Shown piece by piece: positions 12,181 to 23,611 of a stretch of DNA of 64,000 nucleotides; the first letter of the stretch is position 1; each line of letters starts with the position of its first letter. Location: positions 66,046,211 to 66,110,210 of the forward strand of contig NC_083604.1 in NCBI RefSeq assembly GCF_029168945.1. Reading direction: 5' to 3'. The stretch is from Cannabis sativa (lineage: Eukaryota > Streptophyta > Magnoliopsida > Rosales > Cannabaceae). Position numbers and translations under genes: made by a program. The notes below the pieces were generated by a model. That model did no database searches. It saw nothing but the letters and a program-made list of their open reading frames with translations, and was not told where the DNA came from.

Positions 12181-14081
12181 TGTTGGAAATATTTATTTTA
12201 CCGGGATCTTAGATCTACTCACAAGTATGTTGTTTTAACACCCTAAATATGAACTTTCTAAAACGATAAATTAAACACATATAAAGTTAAGAAAACCTTA
12301 CATTGATGCAGCGAAATTATTGTCTCTTTCCACTTAGATCTCTAACCCTTGTATCCTTTCTGTAGCAGAGTATAATCAAGATCTGAGCCCGAATGTCCTT
12401 CTTCTTCAAGTTTGATCCTTCACAGTCTTCCAATCTATGATTGAGTTACTGCTTGCTGTGTGTGGGCACTCACTCTTTCACTAGGGTCACGAAATTGATG
12501 AAGGGAAAAGAGAGGGAAGATTTCGGCCAGGTATAGAAAGTGGGGAAGGCTCAGTTTTTCTGAAAAGAGAAATTTCTGTTAGATTACTAATGAAAGCATG
12601 TTTTGTGACTGAGCCATCACTTTCTATTTATAGGCAACTACTAGGTTTAGGTTAGGATTTATTTGGCATTAAAATAATGAAAATATTAATTTGAAAAACC
12701 TATTTAAGTGGCCGGCCATGGTGTGTTAGTGGGCCTCACTTGATTTTGCAGTTTTATCAAATTTTATCTCTATTTTCTCAAAAACGCCAATTTTCCAATT
12801 CTAACCTTTTAAATGCCAAAACTAATTATTTAATAACTAAAATACATTATTAAATAATATTGTCATTTGTTTTAATTATTAATTAGACATATAAATTCTA
12901 TTAATAAATAAATAAACCTAAAAACTCTTTTCTTTACTATTTCACCTATGCTTAGTGAAAATTCATAAAACTAGACATAGTCTAACTTTAGAATTATAAT
13001 TGATCAATCACGAATCAATTAATGAGTCTTACAAGCAGAATGTTCTCAACTAGAATGGGGACCATTGATCTATATGCTGAGCTTCCAATAAGTGAACCAA
13101 ATTTACCAAGTAAATTCCTACTTATTAATTCTTCGTTGAATCCACTCTTAGAACTTAGAATTGCACTCTCAGACTTATATAGAGCATATTGTATGTTCCA
13201 CGATATCAATATACTATCTCATTTAACCATTGTTATAATCTTATTGTGATTTAAAGATCCTCTATATAGATGATCTACATCGAGATGGGATTTCTTTACC
13301 GTTCTCACCCCTCAATGTATTTTGCCCCTTAAAACACTTAGCTACCTGTAAATGGTGTTTAGTGATTTAATAATTAGTCAGTTAAATAAGAGCTCATCCA
13401 TTTACTTCTATTTGCTAAGCTCGAAGGGAATCATCACTTGACTTCTATACACCAGTAGAAGCTATAGATTCCATATTTATGTTCAGCACTCCCACTCAAT
13501 CATACTATCATGTTCCCAAAATATACGTATCACCCTGACCCAAAAATAGGCTTAACTAATAAATCAAAGAACATGAATAGCACTCCTGAGTTGAGCCTAA
13601 GCATATCAGGATTTAGATTCTTTTAATCTTAAGATCAACTACTGATATTGACTTGGAAAGATATGTATCGGTAAGTTTGTAATATCTTAACTTAGTTGCA
13701 ATATCGGTCCAGTCCAATGTATACTCCATACATTCGAAACTAGTATACTTTACTAATGTCCTGGAAAGAACATAACACTTACTCCAAGTGTAAGTATACA
13801 TCATCGCTGATTATCACATTAGTGTAAATCCAATAACAGTGATGAAACAGTGACCAAAACTTTTGATTCATATGATCAAAATCACATTCCACTGTGTTGA
13901 CAATTGTGAATAAACATATGATCTGGATTTAACTGATTTTGTGTGTATGAATGTAATAGACATATTAAACATATTAAACCATTAGCATGTCAAATTCATG
14001 GAAACATCAATCACTTCTAATTTTTTATATTGATAACTAATCAGATTGTAAAGAGTTTTATTTAGGGCATAAAACCCAACA
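12181..14081 (-). repeat. Nested Copia 5' LTR (1,901 bp)
   Basis: It starts TGTTGG and ends CCCAACA on the plus strand. It is collinear with 3961-5871 apart from scattered substitutions and small gaps, for example a gap near 13900. It is followed by the target duplication ATAAC. Confidence 0.93.
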
Positions 14082-14086
14082 ATAAC

Positions 14087-14940
14087 TAAGTTGACAGCCT
14101 AGGTGGAGGCATTAACAAAGTTGGTAATTGCACAAGTCAAACAAGCTCAAGTTGTCTGCGAGCTGTGTGGAGGACCTCATACTACTAACACCTGCCCAAT
14201 AGATGTCGACAATTTGCCAATGGAACAAGCTCATGCCATTGGAAACTATCACAATAATTATGGTTGTCAACAGAACTTCCAAAAGCAATTTCCTAATCAG
14301 CAACAACAAGAGTTTTATCCTCAACAAAGCGAACAGTGTCAACAACAACAACAACAACAAGACTCTAGTGGAGGGTCTAATCCTCAATTAGACACGTTGC
14401 TACAATTCATGACGGAGATTAAGTCTTCCATTAAGGTCTTGGAAACTCAGGTGGGGCAGTTGGCTGCTCAAAACACTAACAAGGCTCATGGTAACTTGCC
14501 TAGCACTACTAAAGTCAATCCAAAGGAGAATTGTAATGCAATTACCTTGAGAAGTGGTAAGACCTATGCTGGGCCAAGCAAAAACAAGCCAAAGGAGGAA
14601 GATGGTATAGAACCAACACCAATACAAGAGAAGGAGAAGACTATTGATGGTCTTCCACAAAAAGAAACTCCACCTCTCATCAGCATTGACCATCACATCA
14701 AAATTCCTTATCCTCAAAGACTTCATAAGAATAAGATGGATAAGTTGTTTTCAAAATTTCTTGAAATATTCAAGAAACTGCATATCAACATCCCATTCAT
14801 AAAGGCTTTGGAACAAATCCAACTTATTTGAAGTTCATGAAAGATATCCTATCTAAGAAAAGAAAGTTGGAAGAATTTGAGATGCTGGCACTTACTGAAG
14901 AGTGCAGTGCCGTCCTGCAAAAGAAATTACCACCCTAGCT
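14087..14940 (+). pseudogene. Gypsy/Athila-type gag, C-terminal part
   Basis: Continuation of the gag interrupted at 3960. The frame picks up directly after the ATAAC duplication, with one stop (TAG about 14100) before VEALTKLVI. A knuckle CELCGGPHTTNTC lies at about 14156-14194. A Gln/Asn-rich tract (about 14270-14362) is encoded largely by CAA repeats. The phrase NAITLRSGKTY (about 14537-14569) is typical of Athila-type Gag just before protease. A frameshift near 14825 separates this from the linker FMKDILSKKRKLEEF, which leads into protease. Confidence 0.85.
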
Positions 14941-14942
14941 AA

Positions 14943-15341
14943 AAGATCCGGGTAGTTTCAACATTCCATGCTCAATAGGGGGTTCAATACAAAAAAAAAG
15001 CTTTATGTGATCTGGGAGCCAGTATCAACTTAATGCCCCTATCTATGTTTAAAAGATTGAAATTAGGAGAAGCCAAGCCTACAACAGTGACTTTACAAAT
15101 GGCAGATCGTTCTTTGACTCATCCTCAGGGTATAATTGAAGATGTTTTGGTAAAGATTGGTAAGTTCATCTTCCCTGCTGGTTTCTTAATACTTGACATG
15201 GAGGAAGATGAGAATATTCCTATCATCGTTGGAAGACCATTCCTAGCAACGGGAAGAGCATTAATTGATGTACAGAAAGGGGAGTTAAAGTTGCGTGTTC
15301 AAAAAGAAGAAGAGACTTTCAAGGTATTTGCCGCAACTTAA
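14943..15341 (+). pseudogene. Gypsy/Athila aspartic protease
   Basis: A retropepsin-like protease domain that would cleave the Gag-Pol polyprotein. The active-site block [11 protein letters not shown] lies at 15006-15038; Athila-type elements use DLGAS where others use DSGA. Downstream, [19 protein letters not shown] (about 15218-15274) matches the conserved second half of the fold (VGRPFL). A stop at about 14936 separates it from gag. The frame closes at 15341 (VFAAT). Reverse transcriptase should follow in a full-length Athila but does not. Confidence 0.85.
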
Positions 15342-16854
15342 ATTCCTACTTGTTGTCGAGTGGAAGTTGTAAAGGATGATTGAGAAGTAACTACCAACAA
15401 GAAGAAAGGGAAGTCTAAAGAACGCTTTTGAACTTTTCGACGATGTATGAAAAGACTGTTGTGTGAGAATTATGAAGGTGACTCTCAATCTAAGGAAAGT
15501 TTAAAAATTGCAACATTGGAGGTCAGGTTTCTTCGTTTGGCACAAAGGCCCTCATGGATGCGAGAGGTGGATTCTACCCGCCACCACCACCACTGCCATA
15601 ATGACATGGCGCTTAGGTAAGTTCCCTTCCCTTTAGTTTTAAATGTCACATTGGGGACAATGTGTCACTTTAGTTTGGGGGTGAACTTAAATTTTAAATT
15701 ATTGACTTTTTTTAGTTCTAAAATTAAGTTTTTGTGTGAGTTAATTAATGCGAGTTAATTTGAAAGTAGGTAGATAGCATGATTTGAAAAATTAATTATT
15801 TTGAAAAACCCGTGTGCTTAGTGATATTACATTCTTGACTAATTTCAATTTTGTGCTTTAAAAGAACATGGAATCATATTAGGTAATTTTCTAGTAATTG
15901 AATCGATTTATGTATGCTAATTGGGACATGTGAAAAGTTGTTTGGAAAATTCTAGAACTTGCTTGCTTGCTATTTGAGGCGAAATAAATAAATTATGTAT
16001 GACTAGAAAAGTGATTTAGGTAATTTTTTGGATCGATTGTGCCTTCCAAGCCATCCTTGTAATTTTATCCTAGTTACCCTTTTTTGAGCCTTAACCTATT
16101 CTTTGTTCTACACATATTGAGCCTAAAAAGATAAACCCTTGAATATCCAAAATATTTAACCCTAATTATACCATAAGTATATCTTTCGTTTGGGGGAATT
16201 TGGATGGGAAGTTTGTTGTATGTGTGTGGAAATGGTGTAAAAATTGAGAGAATATAATAAAAAAAAAAAATGATTGCAAGCAACTTGAAAAAAAAAAAAA
16301 AAATCTGACAACCAGTGTCAAATCTAGAAAAAAAATATAAACATAAAGTTGTTGCAATCTTGTTGAAAAAAATATATCTCTCGTGTAATTAGAAAAATGG
16401 GTATTGGGATTGTGTGAAAAATATTTTGGGTGACATGATTGGAGAAGCTTATGGTATATTAAAGCCTAAATGACCATTTCAACTACCTCTATCCTAAGCC
16501 TAACATTACAAGCCTAGAAAGACCTTCTGATTCTTAGTTGTGCATTAATCTATATTAGTGGAGAATAGTAAGTATTGCAAGCATATGGAATTTTGGGTTA
16601 GTGGATTGATGATTGTAATTAGCATGCATAAAGGGGTTCAATTATAGTTAATTGCATTCTATGGTTTCGTGAGCTACATGAAGATAAATTGAGAGCTGTC
16701 AATGGTGTAATTGAACTGAAATTCTGGATTATATGCATAAGTGAATTTTTTCATAATCATGTTATTTACTCTACTTGAAAATTACTCATGTTTTGGAATA
16801 TTGACTTATTTAATGATTAGTTAGTATTTTACTCGAGAACAAGTAAAAGCTTAG
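15342..16854 (+). other. Noncoding 3' region of the Athila-like element
   Basis: About 1.5 kb with no reverse transcriptase or integrase. It holds cacattggggacaatgtg followed by tagtttggggg (about 15647-15680), a landmark found downstream of coding sequence in Athila-type elements. Further tttggggg tracts lie near 16190 and 16855. An A-run region (16259-16303) is low complexity. Confidence 0.6.
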
Positions 16855-16868
16855 TTTGGGGGAATTTT
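16855..16868 (+). promoter_or_regulatory. Polypurine tract of the Athila-like element
   Basis: tttgggggaatttt lies immediately before the LTR start TGTTAGG. It is the expected second-strand priming site. Confidence 0.7.
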
Positions 16869-18166
16869 GTTAGGTTATTTTTAGTATTAAATTTAGGTTA
16901 ATTTTAGCATATTTTTCTATTCAGTTTAAATCATGTTTGGAGCATTTTTACGCTTTTATCTTTTAAATTTTGTATATTTAAAATAGATGAAGAGTTAGAA
17001 AATATCAATAGAAAAAGGATAAAATATCGCATAAAAATATCCCAGTGAAAAATATCAAATTCAAATTTGGAAAAAAGATAAAAAGAGGTGGAATTTGGAT
17101 CAGAGGACCACACGGGTCGCGGCATGGTATTAGCATGCCACGGCCCGCCTACGTGAAAAAAATCAAGGGGAATATCTCAGAAGGTCACACGGGCCGCGGC
17201 ATGGTATTAGCATGCCGTAGCCCGCCTCTTTGTCAGCAGAAAAAAAATATATCTCGTGGAGGTTTCCCAAAACTTTAAATCTGAATATGTGCAGTTTTTC
17301 TATCTTTTTAGGCCCTGAAGGCCTATATAAAGAAAGGAAGAGAGTTGATTTCGCTAAGCAATTTCAGAGAGAAAAAAAAGAGAGAATTCAAATTCAAAGT
17401 GGAGAGATCAACTGCAATATTGGAGGCATTCTTCTCAGGGCTTTTAGCATTCTTCTCTTCTCTATTTTCATCTCTTTTCTTAAAGTTAATGTGTAATTGT
17501 GCTTCCATGAACATGTGTAGCTAAACACGTTATTAGGGTTAGATGGAGATTGTTTAACATTGTTTTATGGTTTAATATGATTTATTTTCCCCCTAATTTC
17601 TATGTATTCTATTTTATTTGTGCTTAATTACTTTTAATTGTCTGATCACCAATTAACTGTGTATGATTTTGATGCGAGATCTGAGAAGTGAGTGTCAAAT
17701 ATGCTATAGTAAAATAGAAATGAATTTCGATATAGGACGAAAGTACCTATATGGTTTAGATAGCTCATACGATTTTTATGCTTAATGTCTGTTGCATGTT
17801 AAATATATCACGAGAGTAGAAAGTTTGCATGTAATTGAGATTTATATATTTGAGAAGACTATAAATTACCTTAGTAAACCTGCTATTGCATAGAAATTAA
17901 TAATAGGAAAATAATCATATTAGGCCATAAGCAATAGAAACAATTGAAATAGAAGCCCTAGTTCTTATTAACTGTCAACTTTCTTTAATAATTGCTCATT
18001 ATTAGTTTTCTTATTTTAAATTCTTTCTTAATTTTTATTTAGCCAAATATAAGTAAAAGTTTAATTTTAACGTACTTAACTACACTCCCTGTGGGATCGA
18101 CCTCACTCCTGGTGAGTTTACTACTTGAAACGATACGTGCACTTACGTGTGCAAAATATCGCAACA
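16869..18166 (+). repeat. Athila-like 3' LTR (about 1.3 kb)
   Basis: It runs from TGTTAGG to ATCGCAACA, the typical Athila LTR ends. It has a TATA-like gcctatataaag (about 17320) with a GA-rich leader after it, and the conserved tail ccctgtgggatcgacctc (about 18087-18104). Two near-identical GC-rich blocks with hairpin potential lie at 17108-17227. The following five bases, caagg, may be the target duplication, but the partner is not in view. Confidence 0.82.
17108..17227. repeat. Duplicated GC-rich palindromic block in the LTR
   Basis: Two copies of about 43 bp (17108-17150 and 17184-17227). Each reads cacgggycgcggcatg, then gtattag, then catgcc and a cggcccg-like arm, so each can fold into a hairpin. 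They sit about 100-210 bp upstream of the TATA-like motif of the LTR. Confidence 0.7.
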
Positions 18167-19204
18167 CAAGGTAAAAATATAAACCGTAAAACATAGTATA
18201 TATATGTGTATTTTGTGTTTGTTTATTAAATATGTGTTTATATATATGTATTGTGTGTATATATATTGTGTATATTATTTATATAAATATTGTAATTGTA
18301 TTGTATACATTTTAAGTAATATATATGTATGTATATATATATATATGTATTGTGAATGAGAATGAGATAGAAGAGAATTAATGAGTTTAGAAATAAAGTT
18401 TTTAAAATTTTATTAGTGTAAGATATAATTAATTATATATGTATGTATACGTAAATTTTTTAAAAATATATAATTTACTAACTAGTAACTAGTTAATTCT
18501 TTTTTATAATTAGTAAGTAATTAAATAAATAAATTTTAATTTTATTATATTTCATTATATTATAGGTTGTGAGCTAATTTTCAAGGTTTTGAAAAATTTG
18601 GTGTTGATTGGGTTTTAACTTGGTATAGGTATATACATTCACTAACTTTTTGTTATTAATTAATTATGAATGTATACTTAGTGGAGTTTGAATATCTTAA
18701 ATATTTATCTGTAATGAAGTAAACTCTGCGATATATTATACTACAATCGGGTGGGTGTAATAATGTGCATGTTAGTTGAGTTTAAATATTTTATATATTC
18801 AACCATAGTGATGTAGGTTCTGCGAATACATGTATTGCGATCAGATGGGTGGCTAAATTTTGTATTGTTATGTTATTTTGTTTTTGTTTTGTATTGTTTT
18901 ATTTATTTTGTTTGTTATTTTAGGTATGTTTAAAATTTTTAGAAACCTCCAATTAAAGTTGTTATGCTGTCAAAATTTCAGTAGAATTAGGATAAATTTT
19001 TTTAAAAAATGCATAAATATTAAATGAAATGTGCATAACACAAATAATTAGTTAATTACTAACTAGTTTCAAGAAACTAGGTGACATAACACAAATAATT
19101 ATATACACACTTGTATAATTTAATCATCACATCTTTTATATATAATTATTTATGTCTAACTTTAAAACCTCAAATTAGTAAAACTCTAATAGTAAAATAT
19201 TCTT
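18167..19204. other. AT-rich noncoding stretch
   Basis: No gene is seen. 18180-18480 is dominated by tata/tgta simple sequence. An imperfect direct repeat of about 95 bp (about 18670-18760 and 18765-18855) shares gagttt-aatat and cratcrgrtgggtg motifs. It is probably decayed transposon sequence. Confidence 0.45.
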
Positions 19205-20850
19205 TGTTGGAATTTATTTTATCAGGATCTAAATTTACTAACATGTATGTTTCATTAACACCCCAAATATGAATTCTCTAATACGATGAAATTAAACACA
19301 TAAGAGTTTAGAAAACCTTACATTAATGGCAGCGGAATAATATGACTCCTTCTGCTCAGATCTCTAACCATTGTTCCTTTCTGTCGCAGAGTAATAACAA
19401 GATCTGAGCATGGATCTCTTTCTCTCCTTCAGGTTGATTACCACCATCTTCCGCACTATGATTGAGTACTTAACTTACTATGTGTGTGCATGGTACTCTA
19501 TTACTATGGCTCGAATTGGTGAAGAACAATGAATAAGGTGCGAAATCACTATAGAAAAGAGTCTCTCATCTACTAGTTGTCAGAGAATGAAAACTAGGTT
19601 TAGGTTGGTTGAAGTAGGTTTGATGAGAATGAGAGCATCATGTTCCTTTTATACTATTTTAACTAGGGTTTAGGATTTGATTATATGGATTAAAAAAGAA
19701 TAAAATAATGACAAAAAATACACATAAGTGGTCGGGCACACTAATGGGCCTCACTAGTTATAATTTTGTCACTTTATTTTAACTATTTATCCTTCTTTCA
19801 ACAATACCATATTTTTTAATTTCAATCCTATAAATGTCAAAACTATTTATTTAATAATTATAATTAATTATCAAATAAAATAGTCATTTATCTTATTTAT
19901 TAATTAGACTATACAAAGTCCCTTAATTAACAAATAAACTCCGAAACCTCTTTTCTTCACAATTAAGCCCTTACTTTGTGAAAATTCATATATAAGACAT
20001 AGTTTAATTTTAGAATTATAATTGAATAATTAAAACTAATTAACTGAGTTTACACGCAGTATTATCTCAACTAGTGTGGGGACCATGGGTCTATATAATC
20101 AAGCTTCCAATAAGTAGAACTAGAATTTACTAAGTAAATTCTCTAACTTATTAATTCCTCCTTGCGCCACTATAGATTTAAAATTGCACTCTTAATTATA
20201 TAGAACGCTCTATATGTATTAAGATATATATACATTATGAATTATCTATTGCTATAATCTAAATAGTCAAAGATCGTCTATAGATGATCTCCATCGAATA
20301 GGAATAAATTTACCATTCTACCCTTCCATGTATTTTATCCTTTAAATACTTAGCTACCTATAAATGATATTTCTAGTAAACTAATATAATGACTGAAATG
20401 AGGCCTTAATCATTTATTTCTATGAAACCAAGCTTGAAAGAAATTATTGTTTCACTTCTAAATACTTACAGAAGCTATAGATTCCATATCTATGATTAGC
20501 GCTCCTACTCAATTGAACTACCATGTCCTTAATTTGAATGTCACGAGAAGATCCAATTGGTCGACTTTAACAAAAAAAATTGAAGAACATAAATAATACA
20601 ATTAAGATTGAACCTAACCATCTCATGATTAAGATCTATAGACCTAAGATCAACCAGTGATGTTGACTTAGAAAGATATAACAATAAGTTTATGATATCT
20701 TATCCAAGTTCAATATTGGTCTAATACGCTGTATACCCCATATATCTGATACTACATACTTTTCCAATGCCCTAGAAAGGACATAACAATTATCCAATGT
20801 GTAAGTATACATTATTACTAATTATCATGTCAGTATAAATCCAGTGTACT
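19205..20850 (-). repeat. Copia LTR fragment (TGTTGG family)
   Basis: Plus-strand start TGTTGGAATTTATTTTATCAGG, collinear with the LTR at 3961 (caggatct, gaaaaccttacatt, cagatctctaacc and a tail near gtgtaagtatacat). About 250 bp at the LTR's own 5' end (high-coordinate side) are missing. It is closer in sequence to the copy at 54764-56657, which lies in the opposite orientation. Confidence 0.8.
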
Positions 20851-21491
20851 GACAATCCACCATGTTGTGGCTGTCGCAGCGAGGGCTTTGGTCGCCGCAA
20901 CGAGGGCCTTATTTTGCCTAGTTTTTGTGTTTTCTCATTTTTGCCATAACTTTTGATTTAGAATTTCGTTTTGGATGTTCTTGATATCGTTGGAAAGCTC
21001 GTTTTGGCGTCTATGTGTTAATCTATAATTAGAGTTCAAATTACATATATATGTATGAACATGAGTTTAAGATTAACCCTATTTGTGAAATCTCAAGAAT
21101 GTGTGACTAGAATTACAGGTGCTTGCTCAGGAACACTCAAAGATTTGGAATCTCTACATACTTGGATTACCAAGTAAGATAGTAAACTAGCACAAAGAAA
21201 TTAGCACAGTGGCGCTCATGTATGTTGTTTATATATTATGCAAAAAATCGAGATTAGGGTTATTACCCTAAGTTTAGTAATAATATGGTCCAAGATTATT
21301 ATCCTAGAATATATGTGAGTATGAAAGCAATAATGTGTTATGTATGTTGATATAAAGAATTATATGGTTAAAACATAATTAGGTTAGACTCGATAATCAG
21401 AATCGAGATAAATCATTCTAAGGGCTTATTGCAAATAGAGGTGTGAACGCCACACATAGGTCCATGTCAAATAGACAATAGATGTTGTGCC
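20851..21491. other. Repeat-like segment, possibly part of a disrupted Gypsy LTR
   Basis: No gene. A doubled motif gtcgcagcgagggctt / gtcgccgcaacgagggcctt lies at 20873-20912. Then comes ttgccataacttttgattt and cgttggaaagctcgtttt, phrases I associate with Gypsy LTRs. It ends at the solo LTR insertion site. Confidence 0.4.
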
Positions 21492-23384
21492 TGTTGGAAT
21501 TATTTTACCAGGATCTTAGATCTACTCACAAGTATGTTTATTAACACCCTAAATATGAACTTTCTAAAATGATGAAATAAACACATATAAAGTTTAGGAA
21601 ACCTTACATTGGGTGCAACAGAATAATATGACTCCTTCCGTTCAGATATCTAGCCATTGATTCCTTTCTGTAGCAGAGCATTATCAATATCTGAACCTGG
21701 ATCTCTTTCTCTGAATCTTTGATGCTGAAACTCCTTCTTGCTGAAAGTCTTTCTTCACGATCTTCCTCACTATGATTGAGGTATCACTTGCTGTGTGTGG
21801 GCACTACTCATACACTAAGAATTTCAAAATCTCAATGAGGAAGAGAAAGAGAGTGGATTCGGCCAAAGATAGGGAGAGAGAAGGCTCAGGTTTTTCTCTG
21901 AAGGAAAAATAGAAAATTTAAGTGTTATTTTCCTGAAGCCTTCACTATCTATTTATAGCATTCCACTAGGGTTAGGTTTGAATTATTTGGCATTAAAATA
22001 ATGAAAATATCAGTTTAAATTTCCTACAAAAGTGGCTGGCCATACAAAGTGGATTTGGGCCTCACTTTTTGCAATTTTGCAGTTGTATCTTTTCTGCATC
22101 TGATTTTCTCAAAAACGCCAATTTTCTAATTCAACCATTTAAATGCCAATTCTAACTATTTAATAACTATAAATAATTATTAAATAATATTGTCATTTAT
22201 CATATTTATTAATTGAGCCATACAAAGTATCATAATTAACAAATATGCCCCTAAAACTCTTTCTTTACAATTTCGCCCTTACTTAGTGAAAATTTCACAA
22301 ATAGACATAGTCTAATTTGAGAATTATAATTGATTAATCAAAACCAATTACATGAGTCTTACAAGCAATATTATCTCAACTAGTGCGGGGACCATGGGTC
22401 TATATAACCGAGCTTCCAATAAGTAGATCAAGAATTTAGCACTAAAATTCACTAACTTATTAATTCTTCGTTGAATCCACGCATAGAACTTAGAATTGCA
22501 CTCTCAGTTATATAGAATGCTCTATATGTTCCACCATATAGACACATCATTAGTTATTCATTGTTATAATCCTAATTTGATCACTGATCCTCTATATGAA
22601 TGATCTACACTGTAAAGGGATTAAATTACCGTTACACCCTACAATGTATTTATTCCTTAAAACACTTGACCCCGTATAAATGATATTTCAGCTTATGTGA
22701 AATGGGTACTCCACCATTTATGTTCGTTTGGTCAAGCTCGAAGGAGATCATCCTTTGCTTACTATTCGCCAGATAGAAGCTATAGATTCCATGTTTATGC
22801 TAGCGCTCCCACTCAATTGTACTACCGTATTCCCAAAATGTACGTATCACCCTGACCTAAAAGTAGACTTAACTAACAAATCAAAGAACACAAATAGCCT
22901 TTCAAGATTGAGCCTAATCAACAGGATTAAGATCATTTGATCTAGGATCAACTAGGCGATATTGACTTGAATAGATATTACGGTAAGTTTAATAAATCTA
23001 AGTCAAAGTTCAATATCGGTCCCTTCTGATGCATACTCCATGCATCCAACCTGAGTTTTACTTTAACCAATGCTCTGGAAAGAACATAGCACTTCTCCAA
23101 ATGCAAGTAAACTCTGTTGTAGATTATCATATCAGTAAAACCCTATGTCTAATAAATCTAGGAAACTTCATTCACATAGTCATGTTTACTTTCCAATGTG
23201 TTGACAGCACAATAAACATAATCAAGTATGTGAAAAGGGTTTCAGATGAATTCATACATTATGTACATATAATCATGAAATAAATCATGTGAACCATGCA
23301 ACATTAAATGTTATTTCTGATCTATATTAATAAGTAAATCTGATTATATTGAAATGAGTTTTATTTAGGGCATAAAACCCAACA
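21492..23384 (-). repeat. Copia solo LTR (1,893 bp)
   Basis: A complete LTR from TGTTGG to CCCAACA with no internal element on either side. It is flanked by gtgcc (21487-21491) and gtccc (23385-23389), a 5-bp duplication with one mismatch. The structure indicates loss of the body by recombination between two LTRs. Its landmarks match the LTRs of the 10.1-kb element. Confidence 0.88.
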
Positions 23385-23611
23385 GTCCCATCAATACTTA
23401 AGTGAATTTAATTAATATTCATATTGTTTTTATACTGTCTTGTTGGGCATTGGTTCACGAGTGATAAGTCAGTTGTTGATCAGCCATGAGGTCGAGGGAT
23501 TTTATGATGCATTGTACATGTTCAGGCTAAGCTAGACCATGACGGTTGGGTCTGCAACAGGAAAAATTATTGTAATCTCCACTTTTACCGCTTAGGTCAG
23601 CGTGTACTAAT
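23385..23611. other. Host sequence between solo LTR and Copia element
   Basis: Unique-looking 227 bp with no gene. It probably continues 20851-21491 on one side and 30657-30864 on the other, all three being pieces of one older repeat split by insertions. Confidence 0.4.

Larger units (their letters stand above)
3961..14081 (-). mobile_element. Nested Ty1/Copia retrotransposon, gag only, 10.1 kb
   Basis: A complete insertion on the minus strand, bounded by LTRs at 12181-14081 (5') and 3961-5871 (3'). It is flanked by a perfect 5-bp duplication ATAAC (3956-3960 and 14082-14086). Element order on the minus strand is 5' LTR, Met-tRNA-like primer site, a 3.6-kb leader, gag, a trace of protease, a 1.8-kb noncoding stretch, polypurine tract and 3' LTR. 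Integrase, reverse transcriptase and RNase H are absent. The two LTRs look only a few percent different by eye, so the insertion is fairly recent. It would have needed enzymes from a related element. Confidence 0.92.
3146..18166 (+). mobile_element. Athila-like Ty3/Gypsy retrotransposon (gag-protease only), split by a nested Copia
   Basis: A plus-strand Gypsy element with gag (3242-3960 and 14087 onward), protease (about 14943-15341), a long 3' noncoding region with repeated tagtttggggg tracts, and a 3' LTR (16869-18166). The 10.1-kb Copia element 3961-14081 sits inside gag. The gag type (Gln-rich tail, CxxCGGPH knuckle) and the LTR ending in atcgcaaca fit the Athila lineage. No reverse transcriptase, RNase H or integrase is found between protease and the LTR, so the copy is non-autonomous. 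The 5' LTR and primer-binding site are not visible and probably lie left of the Copia element at 1-3145. Confidence 0.8.

Noticed and set aside
14270..14362. Gln-rich tract as a possible prion-like or regulatory protein
   Set aside because: It sits in the Athila-type Gag, where such Gln-rich tails are normal.
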